The notes: generated from the sequence alone by a model not told the origin. A stretch of DNA of 64,000 nucleotides from Saccharopolyspora dendranthemae (GCF_007829955.1 NZ_VIWX01000002.1:124001-188000); one strand, 5' to 3'; counted from the first letter of the stretch, positions 45,218 to 54,461 are shown. Numbers and translations: made by a program.

Positions 45218-45430
45218 TATTGTGAACAGCGATGCCGGTGGGATTCACCTGCCGGGCATCCACCAGGACTTGCGCGGTGTGCACCGCGCGCAGCAGGCCG
45301 AGCCGGTCCCAGGCGCCATCCAGGACCGAGCCCGGCTCCCGGGTGGCCAAAAGGGAGGGGCGGCGGAGCGCCGCCCCGGTCATCCGCGTGGAAGAGCCCG
45401 CTGGCCAAGCAGCCAGCGGGTTTTTTCGTG
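45218..45430 (+). ncRNA. Candidate structured small RNA
   Basis: Starts at a -10-like TATTGT (45218-45223). Successive hairpins can be drawn: GATGCC...GGCATC enclosing GGTG/CACC, GCGCGGTG/CACCGCGC, GGGGCGGCG/CGCCGCCCC, then a U-tailed terminator. No start codon with ribosome binding site follows. It fits none of the RNA families I checked by eye (T-box, SRP RNA, 6C). It could also be a leader of the gene at 45760, which lies over 300 bp further on. Confidence 0.3.
45397..45426 (+). terminator. Canonical intrinsic terminator
   Basis: CCCGCTGGC (45397-45405), loop CAAGCA, GCCAGCGGG (45412-45420), then six T. This is the only hairpin with a full U-tract found in the window, and no protein gene ends before it on this strand. 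Confidence 0.85.
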
Positions 45431-45759
45431 CCCACGTGGCGCCCGGCCGGCGACGTGAAGAGCCTCGGCCGGCGACGAGGTTGATCAGCACCTGACCAGT
45501 GCCGGTGGATGCCGATCCGCAGGCGGACTCGTGCGCTGCGGGTTCAGCAGGGGCTGCAGGGATCATCTGCCCTGCTGTTGCCCTGGGGCGCCTCACCTCG
45601 AACGTCGGGCCTTCCTTGCTGCGGGGATGCCGGCCAGGGCGGTGGTGGGGGTGAAATCTTGCCAGTCGGTTGATCTTGATCTCGGATCGCGTCCTATCAT
45701 TGCCGGGCGTTGTCATTGCAGCTCGTTTTTGCCGCGCGGTCCGGGAGGCGGGGAGGGTA

Positions 45760-46860
45760 GTGCGCGGGGTCGACTACTACGAACTCCTCGGCGTGGGGAG
45801 CGATGCGACATCGGTCGAGATCAAATCGGCCTACCGCACCCTCGCTCGCAGCATGCACCCCGACGTCGGCGGCAGCGACGGCTCGTTCCGGCTCCTGCGC
45901 GAGGCCTACGAGACCCTCAACGATCCGGTCCGCCGCGCCTCCTACGACAGCTCGCGGCGTCGACCGCTGGAGACCGGAACCGCGGCGACGCGGCAGCGGC
46001 GTCCGGGATCCACCAAGCGGGCGGGCCGCGACTTCGGCGAGGATCCCGACTACGTACCTCGGATGCCCAGGGTGAGGCTCGACGACCTCACCTGGTGGGA
46101 CAGCGTCGACCCGACCGCCCGGGTGCAGTACGTGCCGGTGCTCGGCCCGGACCGGATGCCGACGATGGCACTGGTCGGCGCGTGGTCGTTGCTGCTGCTG
46201 GCCGGTGTGGCGGTGGAGCTCAACGCGTTGTTGATGGCGACGTGGCTGGGTCTGCTGATCAGCTCGGGCGTCGTGATCGTGGTACTGCTGCGCCGCCACA
46301 TCGGCGCTCACCGGGAGCACCGGATGTTCACCGCCGAGTTCGGCACCCAGCGCATCTTCGGGCTGCCCGACATCCAGCACGAGCGGGGTCAGCTGCTCAC
46401 CGCGGAGATGTGCGCCAAGTACCTCATCCGGCTACCCGGAGTCCGGGTCTTCCACGGTCTCGCCCAGCCGGACTCGATGTTCGAGGACGTCCACCACGCG
46501 GTCCTGTGCGGTCGCCGGCTCGTGCTCGTGGAATCCAAGAGCTGGCTCCCCGGCCACTACACGACCGACGAGCACGGTTCGCTGTGGCGCAACGGGCATC
46601 CCTTCCGCGGCGGTGTGACGCGGTTGAACGAGGGCGTAGCCAGCTTCCAAGCCCTCCTGCCCGAGGTCGAGGTGCGCGGAGCCGTGCTGATCTACCCCAG
46701 CCGGGCCGGTGAGGTGACCACCGTCGAGCATCGCGACGAGCAGGTCGTCCCCATGACTCCCGCCCAGTTCGTCAAGGACATCGGTGAGTGGCTGGCGCAG
46801 GACCCGGTCACCGTGGACCGCGACGTCTTCACCGCCGTGCTCGACCAGCTCGTGGACTGA
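45760..46860 (+). CDS. J-domain, membrane, NERD-domain fusion protein
   Basis: 366 residues. A DnaJ domain (residues 3-65) has HPD at 33-35 (ARSMHPDVGG). A charged linker with Arg/Lys follows, then two membrane helices (about 135-178). The C-terminal part (about 205-360) resembles the NERD nuclease-related domain: Asp243 in FEDVHHAVL and Glu258-x-Lys260 in LVLVESKSW, a PD-(D/E)xK-like arrangement. The J domain would recruit DnaK to the membrane; NERD domains are thought to bind or cut nucleic acid. GTG 45760 has GGGGAGGG upstream. This fusion is unusual; function unknown. Confidence 0.8.
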   Translation: MRGVDYYELLGVGSDATSVEIKSAYRTLARSMHPDVGGSDGSFRLLREAYETLNDPVRRASYDSSRRRPLETGTAATRQRRPGSTKRAGRDFGEDPDYVPRMPRVRLDDLTWWDSVDPTARVQYVPVLGPDRMPTMALVGAWSLLLLAGVAVELNALLMATWLGLLISSGVVIVVLLRRHIGAHREHRMFTAEFGTQRIFGLPDIQHERGQLLTAEMCAKYLIRLPGVRVFHGLAQPDSMFEDVHHAVLCGRRLVLVESKSWLPGHYTTDEHGSLWRNGHPFRGGVTRLNEGVASFQALLPEVEVRGAVLIYPSRAGEVTTVEHRDEQVVPMTPAQFVKDIGEWLAQDPVTVDRDVFTAVLDQLVD

Positions 46861-46958
46861 CACTCGCCGTCCCCGCTCGCGACCGATGAGTTTCCGGCGC
46901 GCGACGAGTCGATACCTCCGATCGAACCTCAACGGTGCGACGGAAGGGTGCGGGCGAC

Positions 46959-47363
46959 ATGACCACCATTGCGAAAGGCCAGGCGGCTCAGCCGAGGCGG
47001 GGCGTCAACATCGGGCTCTGGGTGCTGCAGGTGCTGCTGGCGGCGTTCTTCGTGTTCGCTTCGATGCCGAAGCTGCTCGGCGATCCGACCGCCGTGCAGA
47101 TGTTCGACCTGATCGGTTTCGGCCAGTGGTTCCGGTACTTCACCGGTGGGGTCGAACTGCTCGGTGCGATCGGGCTGCTGATCCCGAGGTTGTGCGGGCT
47201 GGCGGCGTTCGGTCTGGCGCTGGTGATGGTCGGAGCGACGCTGGCCCAGATCTTCCCGCTCGGAGCCCCCGCGGTGGCCCTGTCACCGCTCGTGCTGTGC
47301 CTCGTCTTCCTGGCGCTCGCCTGGGCTCGGCGCGGCAGCATCCCGGTTCTTGCCCGATCCTGA
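46959..47363 (+). CDS. DoxX-family membrane protein
   Basis: 134 residues with four membrane helices: VLQVLLAAFFVFASMPKL starts helix 1, and GGVELLGAIGLLIPR is the DoxX family signature. DoxX proteins are linked to redox or thiol stress in mycobacteria, but their biochemical function is unsettled. ATG 46959 (MTTIAKGQ) is chosen over an earlier GTG. It is followed after 33 bp by a VOC protein in the same direction. Confidence 0.85.
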   Translation: MTTIAKGQAAQPRRGVNIGLWVLQVLLAAFFVFASMPKLLGDPTAVQMFDLIGFGQWFRYFTGGVELLGAIGLLIPRLCGLAAFGLALVMVGATLAQIFPLGAPAVALSPLVLCLVFLALAWARRGSIPVLARS

Positions 47364-47396
47364 TGATTCAGACCGATGCGAAGTGGAGCGACCGCC

Positions 47397-47789
47397 ATGT
47401 CCATGAAGACCTTCGTGAACCTGCCCGTCGGTGATCTGCGGCGATCGGTGGACTTCTTCACCGCACTCGGGTTCTCCTTCGACGAGGAGTTCACCGACGA
47501 GAACGCCACCTGCATGGTGATCAGCGAAGAGGCTTACGTGATGCTGCTGGTCGAGCCGTTCTTCAAGTCCTTCATCCCCAAGGACGTGGCCGACGCGACC
47601 AAGGCCACCGAGGTCATCACGGCTCTGACCGCGGAGTCCCGCGAGCAGGTGGACGACATCGTGGAGAAGGCCCGAGCGGCGGGAGCGCCGCGCATCGGCG
47701 AGGTCGTGGAAGAAGGGCCGATGTACAGCCGGAGCTTCGACGACCCGGACGGCCACATCTGGGAAATCATCCACATGGCACTCGGCTGA
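47397..47789 (+). CDS. VOC-superfamily (glyoxalase-like) protein
   Basis: 130 residues with two beta-alpha-beta-beta-beta modules (KTFVNLPVGDLRRSVDFFTALGF, and SFDDPDGHIWEIIHM at the end). Metal ligands as in glyoxalase I are only partly conserved: the N-terminal His is replaced by Asn in FVNLPV, while the C-terminal Glu is present. This is the subgroup often annotated as extradiol dioxygenase-like or bleomycin-resistance-like. ATG 47397 follows GTGGAGCG. Substrate unknown. Confidence 0.85.
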   Translation: MSMKTFVNLPVGDLRRSVDFFTALGFSFDEEFTDENATCMVISEEAYVMLLVEPFFKSFIPKDVADATKATEVITALTAESREQVDDIVEKARAAGAPRIGEVVEEGPMYSRSFDDPDGHIWEIIHMALG

Positions 47790-47874
47790 GGGCTGCGATC
47801 CGGCGTGCGCGGCGCGATCATGGTGCGGGCTCGAACGGCCTGCGAACGGTCATCCTCGACGAAGGAGCACGAGC

Positions 47875-48558
47875 GTGACGAACCCGCACCAGAACGTCAG
47901 CTTCGCCAGCAACGGACGGACTGCCCACGGTTACCTGGCGACCCCGGAAAGACCGGGACCCGGCGTGGTGGTGATCCAGGAGTGGTGGGGCCTGACCGAC
48001 CACGTGGCCGACGTCGCGAACCGCTTCGCAGCCGAGGGCTTCGTGGCCCTCGCGCCTGACCTCTACGGGGGGCGCACCACGCACGACGCGCAGGAGGCCT
48101 CCCGCATGATGCAGGAGCTGCCGGTCGACCAGGCCGCCCGCGACCTGGCGGGCGCGGTCGACCACCTGTTGGACCACGAGCTGGTGACCGGGTCGGCCGT
48201 CGGCGCCGTCGGCTTCTGCATGGGTGGCAAGTTCGCGCTGGTGCTGGCCGCGCAGCAGGGCGACCGCATCGGCGCCGTCATCCCGTTCTACGGGATTCCG
48301 CCGGTGGAGACGGACTTCTCGGCGATGACGGCACCGATGCTCGGCCACTTCGGCGAGTACGACCGCGGCGTCACGGTGGACGCCGTCGGCGAGGTGGCGG
48401 ACAAGATCAAGAAGGAGACCGAGGTCCACCCCCAGATCCACGTGTACGCGGCGGGCCACGCGTTCTTCAACGACCAGAACCCCGCGTCCTACTACGAGGA
48501 ATCGGCCCGAATCGCCTGGCCGCGCACCCTGGACTTCTTGCGCCGCCACCTGGGATGA
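47875..48558 (+). CDS. Dienelactone hydrolase family protein
   Basis: 227 residues, alpha/beta hydrolase. The triad is visible: Cys in GFCMGGKFA (about residue 119), Asp in GEYDRGV and His in AGHAFFN. Glu in VIQEWWGL is the residue that interacts with the Cys in dienelactone hydrolase. It would hydrolyse lactones or similar esters in the cytosol. GTG 47875 has AAGGAG at 8 nt. It follows the VOC gene by 85 bp, possibly a small detoxification group. Confidence 0.9.
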   Translation: MTNPHQNVSFASNGRTAHGYLATPERPGPGVVVIQEWWGLTDHVADVANRFAAEGFVALAPDLYGGRTTHDAQEASRMMQELPVDQAARDLAGAVDHLLDHELVTGSAVGAVGFCMGGKFALVLAAQQGDRIGAVIPFYGIPPVETDFSAMTAPMLGHFGEYDRGVTVDAVGEVADKIKKETEVHPQIHVYAAGHAFFNDQNPASYYEESARIAWPRTLDFLRRHLG

Positions 48559-49039
48559 GCTTTTCCCACTGTGCAGTTGTCAAACAGCAATGGTGCTTTC
48601 AAGGCGTGCGAGGCTGTCGGCGACACGAAGGGGCGCCGGTGGGTCATCGGGTCGCCGACTCGCGCTCATGCGGTGGGTGCGCGGATCGAGATCGTGCAGA
48701 GGGGCGTCGGTGGTCGCGCCCGGAGTCCAGGTGAACCGAGTGGTGCGGCCCGACGAGTGATCGCCGTCGGATACCTGATCGACTCGGGAACGGTCGCGTG
48801 GACGGCCTCTTCCGTAGCGTGATTCAGCACTGTCGAACTCATGTGCTAAGTGTGCCGTCGGCCGTTCGAAAAAGCGAGCGAGTGACGATCGCTGGATGGG
48901 GTGATCTGCAGGCCGTTCCTCGGAAAGGGTGGTGTGCAGAACGTGTCGGCGCACCGCCGTCGCAGCTGGTCGAAGACGTGCTCAGTCACCTTGGGCGACA
49001 ACGGGTCTCGCCGGGACGTGACGCGTGCCCGGCGCCGGG
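48559..49039. other. 481-bp intergenic region without recognised gene
   Basis: Lies between two convergent genes. I see a weak inverted repeat AGCAC-N12-GTGCT (48826-48847) and scattered AT-richer patches. Frames of 83 and 124 codons exist here but have no family resemblance and no ribosome binding site. Confidence 0.5.
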
Positions 49040-51142
49040 TCAGCGCAGCACCGCCAGGCAGTCCACGGCGACGACGCCACGATCGTCGACCAGGAGCGGG
49101 TTGACGTCCAGTTCCTCGAGTTCGTCCGCGAGGTCGTGGGCCAGCCAGGACACGCGCGCCACCGCGTCGGCGGCCGCGTCGAGGTCACGCGGGGCCTGGC
49201 CCCGGATCCCGGCGAAGATCCCGCTGCCGCGCAGGGACGTCAGCAGTCGCTTGGCGGAGGCCGCGTCCAGCGGGACGACCCCCGCCCGGCTGTCGGCGAG
49301 CACCTCCACGAGGACCCCGCCGAGGCCGACCACCACGACCGGCCCGAACGCGGGATCCCGCTTGATGCCCACGATCAACTCGGTGCCGGTGGACATCCGC
49401 TGCACCAGCAGCCTGACGTCGGGTTCGAGATCCATCAGGTCTTCGGCCGCCGACCGGACCTCGGCGTCGGTGCGCAGCCCCAGCCGCACGCCGCCGACGT
49501 CGGACTTGTGCCCGATGCTGCGCGAGAGGACCTTCACCGCGACCGGTGCGCCCAGTTCGCGGGCGGCGGCGACCGCGCCGTGCGGGTCCTTCGCAGTGAA
49601 GGCGCCCGCGCACGGCACGCCGTAGGCGGCGATGAGCCTGCTGGACTCGTGCTCGTCGAGGTGCCTGCGCCCGTGGTCGCGGGCTTCGCACAGGATCGCG
49701 CGCACGACCTTGTGGTCGACGTCGGGCGGCCGCTGCGGGCTCGGTGGGGCGGGTCGCAGGCTGTAGCCGGCCAGCGCTCCCAGCGCCGCGGCCGCTCGTC
49801 CGGGGTCGGTGAAGCACGGGATCCCCAGCTCCCGCAATCGTTCCCGGGGTCGTCCGCTGCCTCCCGTCCACACCACGACCAGCGGCCGGTCGGTCGAGCG
49901 GTAGGCGTGCTCGATGGCGCCGATGAGTTCGTCGGCGGCGTGGTCGGCGTTGCCGAGCAACACCGCGATCAGGTCGGATCCCGGGTGTTCGACCGCGATC
50001 TGCAACGCTCGGCGCAGCATCCCGGGGTCGCTGATGAGGTTCGCGGTCAGGTCGACCGGATTGCGCGGCGACCCGAACGCCGGGATCACCTCGGCCATCC
50101 GGTGCTGCCACTCGGGTTCCCATGCGGCGACGTCCAAGCCGTGGCGGCTGGCCGCGTCGGCCATCAGCACCCCCGCGCCACCGGACAGCGACAACGTGGT
50201 CAGCTGCTCGCCCCGGGCGCGGCGACCGCCGGCGAAGATCATCGCGGCGCCGAGCAGCTGGTCCATGCCGTCCGCTCGCACCACGCCGAACTGCCGCACG
50301 ACGCCGTCGAACACCGCGTCCTCGCCCGCCAGCGAAGCGGTGTGCGATGCCGCCGCCCGGGCGCCGGCGTCGGATCGCCCGACCTTCACGGCGAGGATCG
50401 GTTTGTCGAGTTCGTGGGCCCGCCGGGCGACGGCCAGCAGTTCCGGTCCGTCGTGCACCCCTTCCAGGTAGGCCATCAGCGCGTGGACCTCGTCGAGCTC
50501 GACGAGCCCGCCCAGCAGTTCGGCCACCGACAGATCGGCCTCGTTTCCGGTGTTGAGGAAGTGCGAGATGCCGATCCCGGCGTGCTGCGCGGCGGAGAAG
50601 ATGAAGGTGCCGAACGCGCCGCTCTGGCTGACGAACGCCAGCGGGCCTTCGCGCGGTGTGAAGTCGCCGTCCATGGCCGAGGTGAACGTGGCCATCGCCT
50701 TGTCCCGCAGGCTGAACATGCCCAAGCAGTTCGGCCCGAGCAGGCGGGTTCCGGTCTCCGCCGCGACGTCGACCAGCTGCTGCTGGAGCAGCGCTCCCTG
50801 CTCGTCGAGCTCGGCGAAACCGGCCGCGCCCACGATCGCCGCCGGAACACCCCGTTGGGCGCAGTCCCGGACCGCCTCGACGACCTGGTCGGCCGGCAGC
50901 GTGATCATCGCGAGGTCGATCTCGCCGTCGACCTCGGCCAGCCGGGGGTGGGCGGGGAGTCCCTGCACCTGCTCGCGCGCCGGGTTGATCGGCAGCAGCC
51001 TGCCGGTGTAGCCGAAGCGCTTCATCAGCGCGATCGCGCGACCGGAGAGTTTGAGCGGGTCGTTCGAGGCGCCCAGGATCGCGATCGACCTCGGGTGCAG
51101 CATGCGGTGGATCGCCGGATCCGGGGCGGTGTTGCCTTCCAT
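49040..51142 (-). CDS. ADP-forming acyl-CoA synthetase (acetate-CoA ligase family)
   Basis: 700 residues. The N-terminal CoA-binding domain (about 10-130, RSIAILGASNDPLKLSGRA) is followed by two succinyl-CoA synthetase-like domains with the phosphohistidine in SHTASLAGED (about residue 250), and a C-terminal ATP-grasp domain (about 480-700, PVAVKVLSRSIGHKSDVGGV). It converts an acyl-CoA and ADP to acid and ATP, or the reverse. No GNAT domain is fused, unlike the Pat-type proteins. ATG 51142 is preferred; a GTG at 51157 is possible. Confidence 0.9.
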   Translation of the reverse strand: MEGNTAPDPAIHRMLHPRSIAILGASNDPLKLSGRAIALMKRFGYTGRLLPINPAREQVQGLPAHPRLAEVDGEIDLAMITLPADQVVEAVRDCAQRGVPAAIVGAAGFAELDEQGALLQQQLVDVAAETGTRLLGPNCLGMFSLRDKAMATFTSAMDGDFTPREGPLAFVSQSGAFGTFIFSAAQHAGIGISHFLNTGNEADLSVAELLGGLVELDEVHALMAYLEGVHDGPELLAVARRAHELDKPILAVKVGRSDAGARAAASHTASLAGEDAVFDGVVRQFGVVRADGMDQLLGAAMIFAGGRRARGEQLTTLSLSGGAGVLMADAASRHGLDVAAWEPEWQHRMAEVIPAFGSPRNPVDLTANLISDPGMLRRALQIAVEHPGSDLIAVLLGNADHAADELIGAIEHAYRSTDRPLVVVWTGGSGRPRERLRELGIPCFTDPGRAAAALGALAGYSLRPAPPSPQRPPDVDHKVVRAILCEARDHGRRHLDEHESSRLIAAYGVPCAGAFTAKDPHGAVAAARELGAPVAVKVLSRSIGHKSDVGGVRLGLRTDAEVRSAAEDLMDLEPDVRLLVQRMSTGTELIVGIKRDPAFGPVVVVGLGGVLVEVLADSRAGVVPLDAASAKRLLTSLRGSGIFAGIRGQAPRDLDAAADAVARVSWLAHDLADELEELDVNPLLVDDRGVVAVDCLAVLR

Positions 51143-51395
51143 CGCGCTCCATCCCACCTCGCGCGTTGGTGCGCCGGTGTTTTCGATGCGTGGGTGACCG
51201 CAGCGCTGCGGGCACAGGCCCCGAGGCTAGGTGAGCGTCGCTCCTGGGCCAAGACTCGGATCCTCGTTCGTCCACAGTGGAGCATGTGGTGCAGTCCACT
51301 CGTGGAATCGCTAACTCAGGTGCTTCGCGAAACGAAGTACTAGGTGAGCAAGAGGGACAGTGCGTTGTTGACGTTGAGAACACGGGAGGGCATTC

Positions 51396-52721
51396 GTGGC
51401 TGCCGACCGACCGGAGAGTCGGGCATGGTGGATCTGGAGCGTGGCGGTGGTCGCCTACCTCGCCGCGGTGTTTCACAGGGGCAGCCTGGGGGTTGCCGGG
51501 ACGCAGGCACTCGATCGGTTCGACGTCGGGCCTGCCGCGCTCAGCGCGTTCACGGTCCTGCAGGTCGGGATCTACGCGAGCATGCAGATCCCCACGGGAT
51601 TGATGGTGGACCGGTTCGGCGCTCGCCGGGTGATCACCACGGCGGTGTTGTTGCTGGGGACGGGTCAGACGTTGTTCGCGCTGGCCGACACCTACGCCAT
51701 GGGGCTGGCCGCGCGCGGCGTGCTCGGCCTGGGCGACGCGTTGATGTGGGTGAGCATCTTGCGCCTGGTGGCGGCGTACTTCTCGGCGCGTCGGTACGCG
51801 CTGGTGGCCACCATTTCCAGCGCGCTGGGGGCGCTGGGCGGTGTCGCGGCGACGTTCCCGCTCGCCGCAGCACTGCGCACGATCGGCTGGACGGGCACGT
51901 TCTTGCTGGTGGGTGCGTTGACGATGGCCTACGCGGCGGTGACGGTCTCGGTCGTGCGGGACACCACGCCGAAGGCGTCGGCGCCCAAGAGCGGGGGAGC
52001 GGTGCTGGCGCAGGTGCGCACCGCGTGGTCGGTGCCCGGGACGAGGCTGGCGTTCTGGACGCACTTCTGCACGATGTTCGTCTCGGGTGCGCTGACCCTG
52101 CTGTGGGGTTTCCCGTACCTCGTCGACGGACTCGGTGTCGCCGCGTCCACGGCGAGCGTGCTGCTGAGCCTGCTGATCATCGGCCAGGTCGTCGGGGGTC
52201 CGATGATCGGCGCGCTGATCGGCAAGCGGCCGGAATGCCGGATGTGGCTGGTCATGGGCTATCTCGGCCTGAACGTGCTGGCGTGGGTGGCGCTGCTGAC
52301 CTGGCCGCAGGGACGGCCGCCGCTGGCGGTGATCGCGGTCGCGTTCCTGATCTTCGCCCTCGGTGGTCCGGTGTCGTCGGTGGCCTTCGCCCTGGTGCGC
52401 GACTACAACTCGCTGCGCCACGTCGGCACGGCCACAGGTGTGGCCAACGCGGGCGGGCACTCGGCGACGGCGCTGGGCGTGCTGTGCGTGGGTCTGGTGC
52501 TGGACGCGTTCGAGTTCATGCCCGGCGGTTCGGAGTACCGGGTGGCGATGCTGGCCCTGGTCGCGATGCTGCTCTTCGGCGCCTGGCGCACCTGGGTGTG
52601 GTGGCGTCGAGCCCGCGCCGAGGTCTTCGCCGCCGCGCAGCGCGGTGAGCAGGTGCCGGTGCTGCTGCACCGCCACCGCTGGGACCTGGAGGTCCCGCGG
52701 CGCGAGGTCCTCGCGGCCTGA
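51396..52721 (+). CDS. MFS transporter
   Basis: 441 residues, 12 membrane helices. The start WWIWSVAVVAYLAAVFHRGSLGVAG and MVDRFGARRVIT (motif A) fit a general MFS carrier of the nitrate/sialate or hexuronate-like branches. GPMIGALIGKR is the second motif A. A cytosolic tail of about 40 residues ends EVPRREVLAA. GTG 51396 follows GGGAGGG. Substrate not identifiable; it converges on a sugar acid dehydratase gene, with which it may or may not be linked. Confidence 0.88.
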   Translation: MAADRPESRAWWIWSVAVVAYLAAVFHRGSLGVAGTQALDRFDVGPAALSAFTVLQVGIYASMQIPTGLMVDRFGARRVITTAVLLLGTGQTLFALADTYAMGLAARGVLGLGDALMWVSILRLVAAYFSARRYALVATISSALGALGGVAATFPLAAALRTIGWTGTFLLVGALTMAYAAVTVSVVRDTTPKASAPKSGGAVLAQVRTAWSVPGTRLAFWTHFCTMFVSGALTLLWGFPYLVDGLGVAASTASVLLSLLIIGQVVGGPMIGALIGKRPECRMWLVMGYLGLNVLAWVALLTWPQGRPPLAVIAVAFLIFALGGPVSSVAFALVRDYNSLRHVGTATGVANAGGHSATALGVLCVGLVLDAFEFMPGGSEYRVAMLALVAMLLFGAWRTWVWWRRARAEVFAAAQRGEQVPVLLHRHRWDLEVPRREVLAA

Positions 52722-52734
52722 TGATGGGGGAAGC

Positions 52735-52772
52735 AGGGCGGTTCCGGCGACCTGGGGTGCCGGGACCGCCCT
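52735..52772. terminator. Bidirectional terminator, MFS/dehydratase
   Basis: AGGGCGGTTCCGGC (52735-52748) pairs with 52759-52772 with a single T-G wobble and a 10-nt loop. It separates convergent genes. Confidence 0.75.
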
Positions 52773-52780
52773 TCGCTCCT

Positions 52781-54322
52781 TCACAGCACGGTGGACAGGT
52801 GCCAGGGGACGAATTCCTCCTCGCCGTAGCCGAGTTCCTCGCTCTTGGTCTCCTCACCCGAGGCGACGCGCAGGACGTGCTGGAAGACCTGCTCGCCCAT
52901 CTCGGCCACGGTCAGCCCGCCGTCGGCGATGACCCCGCAGTTGATGTCCATGTCGTCGGTCATCCGCTCGTACAGCGGTGTGTTGGTGGCGAGTTTGATG
53001 CTCGGCGCCGGCTTGCAGCCGAACGCCGACCCGCGGCCGGTCGTGAAGCACATCAGCTGAGCGCCCCCGGCGATCAGGCCGGTCGCGTTGACCGGGTCGT
53101 AGCCGGGCGTGTCCATGAACATGAGCCCGTGATCGGTGATCGGCTCCGCGTACTGCAGGACGTCGACGAGGTTGGTGGTCCCGCCCTTGGCCGCGGCGCC
53201 CAGCGACTTCTCCAGGATCGTGGTCAGCCCGCCCGCCTTGTTGCCGGGTGAGGGGTTGTTGTTGATCGAACTGCCGTCGGCCTGGACGTGCTCCTCCCAC
53301 CACTCGATCCGGCTCACCAGCTTCTCGCCGACCTCGCGGCTCACCGCGCGACGGGTGAGGAGGTGTTCGGCGCCGTAGATCTCGGTGGTCTCGCCGAACA
53401 CCGCGGTGCCGCCGTGGCGGATCAGCAGGTCGGCAGCCGCGCCGAGCGCCGGGTTGGCGGTGATCCCCGAGTAGGCGTCCGACCCGCCGCACTCCATGGC
53501 CAGGACGAGCTTGTCCGCGCCGACGGTCTCCCGCTGGTGGGAGTTGGCCACGGGCAGCATCTCCTCGATGCGCCGGACGCCTTCGGCGACGGTCTTCTTG
53601 GTCCCGCCGAACTCCTGGATCGTCATCGCGTGCACGGGCGTGCCTTCGGCCAGCTTGAGGTCGTCGGTCAGCGCTCGAACCTGGTTGACCTCGCACCCCA
53701 GACCCAGCACCAGCACTCCGGCGATGTTGGGGTGGCCCGCGTAGCCCTGGAGAGCTCGACGCAGCACCTCGAAGCCCTCGTTGCCGCTCCCGCTGTGCCC
53801 GCAGCCGAGGGTGTGGGTGAGCGGGCAGATGCCGTCGACGTTGGGGTAGTCGTCGAGGATGCCGGAGGCCTCCACCTTGCGGGCGATCATCTTCGCCGCC
53901 GTCGCGGAGCAGTTCACCGAGGTCAGCACCGCCAGGTAGTTGCGGGTGCCGACCCGGCCGTCCGGTCGGACGAATCCCTGGAAGGTCGCTCGTTGCTGCT
54001 CGGGCACGTAGTCGGTGGGCGTGGCGTCAGCACCGAAGGCGTGCTCTCGCTGGAATTCCTGGTAATCGACGTTGTGGGTGTGGACGTGCTCGCCGGCGGC
54101 GATGTCGCGGGAGGCGAAGCCGATGATCTGGCCGTACTTGCGCACGGCCGCGCCCTCGGCGATGTCCGCCGTGGCGACCTTGTGCCCGCTCGGCACGGTG
54201 TTCGTGATCTCGAGCCCGGAGTACGTGCCGGGTTCGATGTCCTGACGGGCGATGAGGACGGAGTCCTCGTCGTGCAGGCGGAAACCCAACTGGTCCAAGG
54301 TCGGCGACGACAACCGGATCAC
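52781..54322 (-). CDS. Altronate/galactarate dehydratase family (UxaA/GarD)
   Basis: 513 residues. The N-terminal SAF domain (about 18-95, DSVLIARQDIEPGTY) and the long C-terminal domain (GFVRPDGRVGTRNYLAVLTSVNCSA is split over its start; CPLTHTLGCGHSG; AMECGGSDAYSG) define the Fe-dependent UxaA/GarD enzymes. They dehydrate altronate or galactarate to 2-keto-3-deoxy acids. The length is close to GarD (about 520). The start GTG 54322 has no ideal ribosome binding site; TTG 54313 is an alternative. Whether the substrate is altronate or galactarate cannot be decided. Confidence 0.9.
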   Translation of the reverse strand: MIRLSSPTLDQLGFRLHDEDSVLIARQDIEPGTYSGLEITNTVPSGHKVATADIAEGAAVRKYGQIIGFASRDIAAGEHVHTHNVDYQEFQREHAFGADATPTDYVPEQQRATFQGFVRPDGRVGTRNYLAVLTSVNCSATAAKMIARKVEASGILDDYPNVDGICPLTHTLGCGHSGSGNEGFEVLRRALQGYAGHPNIAGVLVLGLGCEVNQVRALTDDLKLAEGTPVHAMTIQEFGGTKKTVAEGVRRIEEMLPVANSHQRETVGADKLVLAMECGGSDAYSGITANPALGAAADLLIRHGGTAVFGETTEIYGAEHLLTRRAVSREVGEKLVSRIEWWEEHVQADGSSINNNPSPGNKAGGLTTILEKSLGAAAKGGTTNLVDVLQYAEPITDHGLMFMDTPGYDPVNATGLIAGGAQLMCFTTGRGSAFGCKPAPSIKLATNTPLYERMTDDMDINCGVIADGGLTVAEMGEQVFQHVLRVASGEETKSEELGYGEEEFVPWHLSTVL

Positions 54323-54339
54323 CCTCGCTTCAGAAATGT

Positions 54340-54350
54340 GAAGTCACTTC
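54340..54350. promoter_or_regulatory. Operator candidate upstream of the dehydratase
   Basis: GAAGTCACTTC is an 11-bp palindrome with an odd centre, 18 bp upstream of the dehydratase start. It could serve a GntR- or MarR-type regulator; the MarR gene at 54462 is 110 bp away. Confidence 0.3.
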
Positions 54351-54461
54351 GTCGTGGTGAACCGGATGCTAGAGGTGCGAACGCCCGGTGTCACCGCTCG
54401 ACGCGATGACCCGATTCTCACTCCCCGAACGCGGCGGCGACACCTTCCGGCCGCCCTGCCC

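Larger units (their letters stand above)
45038..45759. other. 722-bp intergenic region with possible small RNA
   Basis: Contains the divergent DapA promoter (45070-45100), a possible structured RNA ending in an intrinsic terminator (45218-45426), and the promoter TTGATC-N19-TATCAT (45670-45700) of the J-domain gene with GGGGAGGG ribosome binding site. Open frames here look spurious. Confidence 0.6.

Noticed and set aside
45218..45426. T-box, SRP RNA or 6C RNA.
   Set aside because: No T-box UGGN-type sequence with specifier loop, no SRP apical-loop motif, and no loops with six or more C.
48826..48847. AGCAC-N12-GTGCT as operator.
   Set aside because: Short arms and no promoter elements or divergent genes at the site.
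48580..48954. 124-codon minus-strand frame in the 481-bp gap.
   Set aside because: No ribosome binding site, no family resemblance, and biased composition.
49185..52784. 1199-codon minus-strand frame.
   Set aside because: It spans the acyl-CoA synthetase in another frame and the MFS gene in antisense; no motif.
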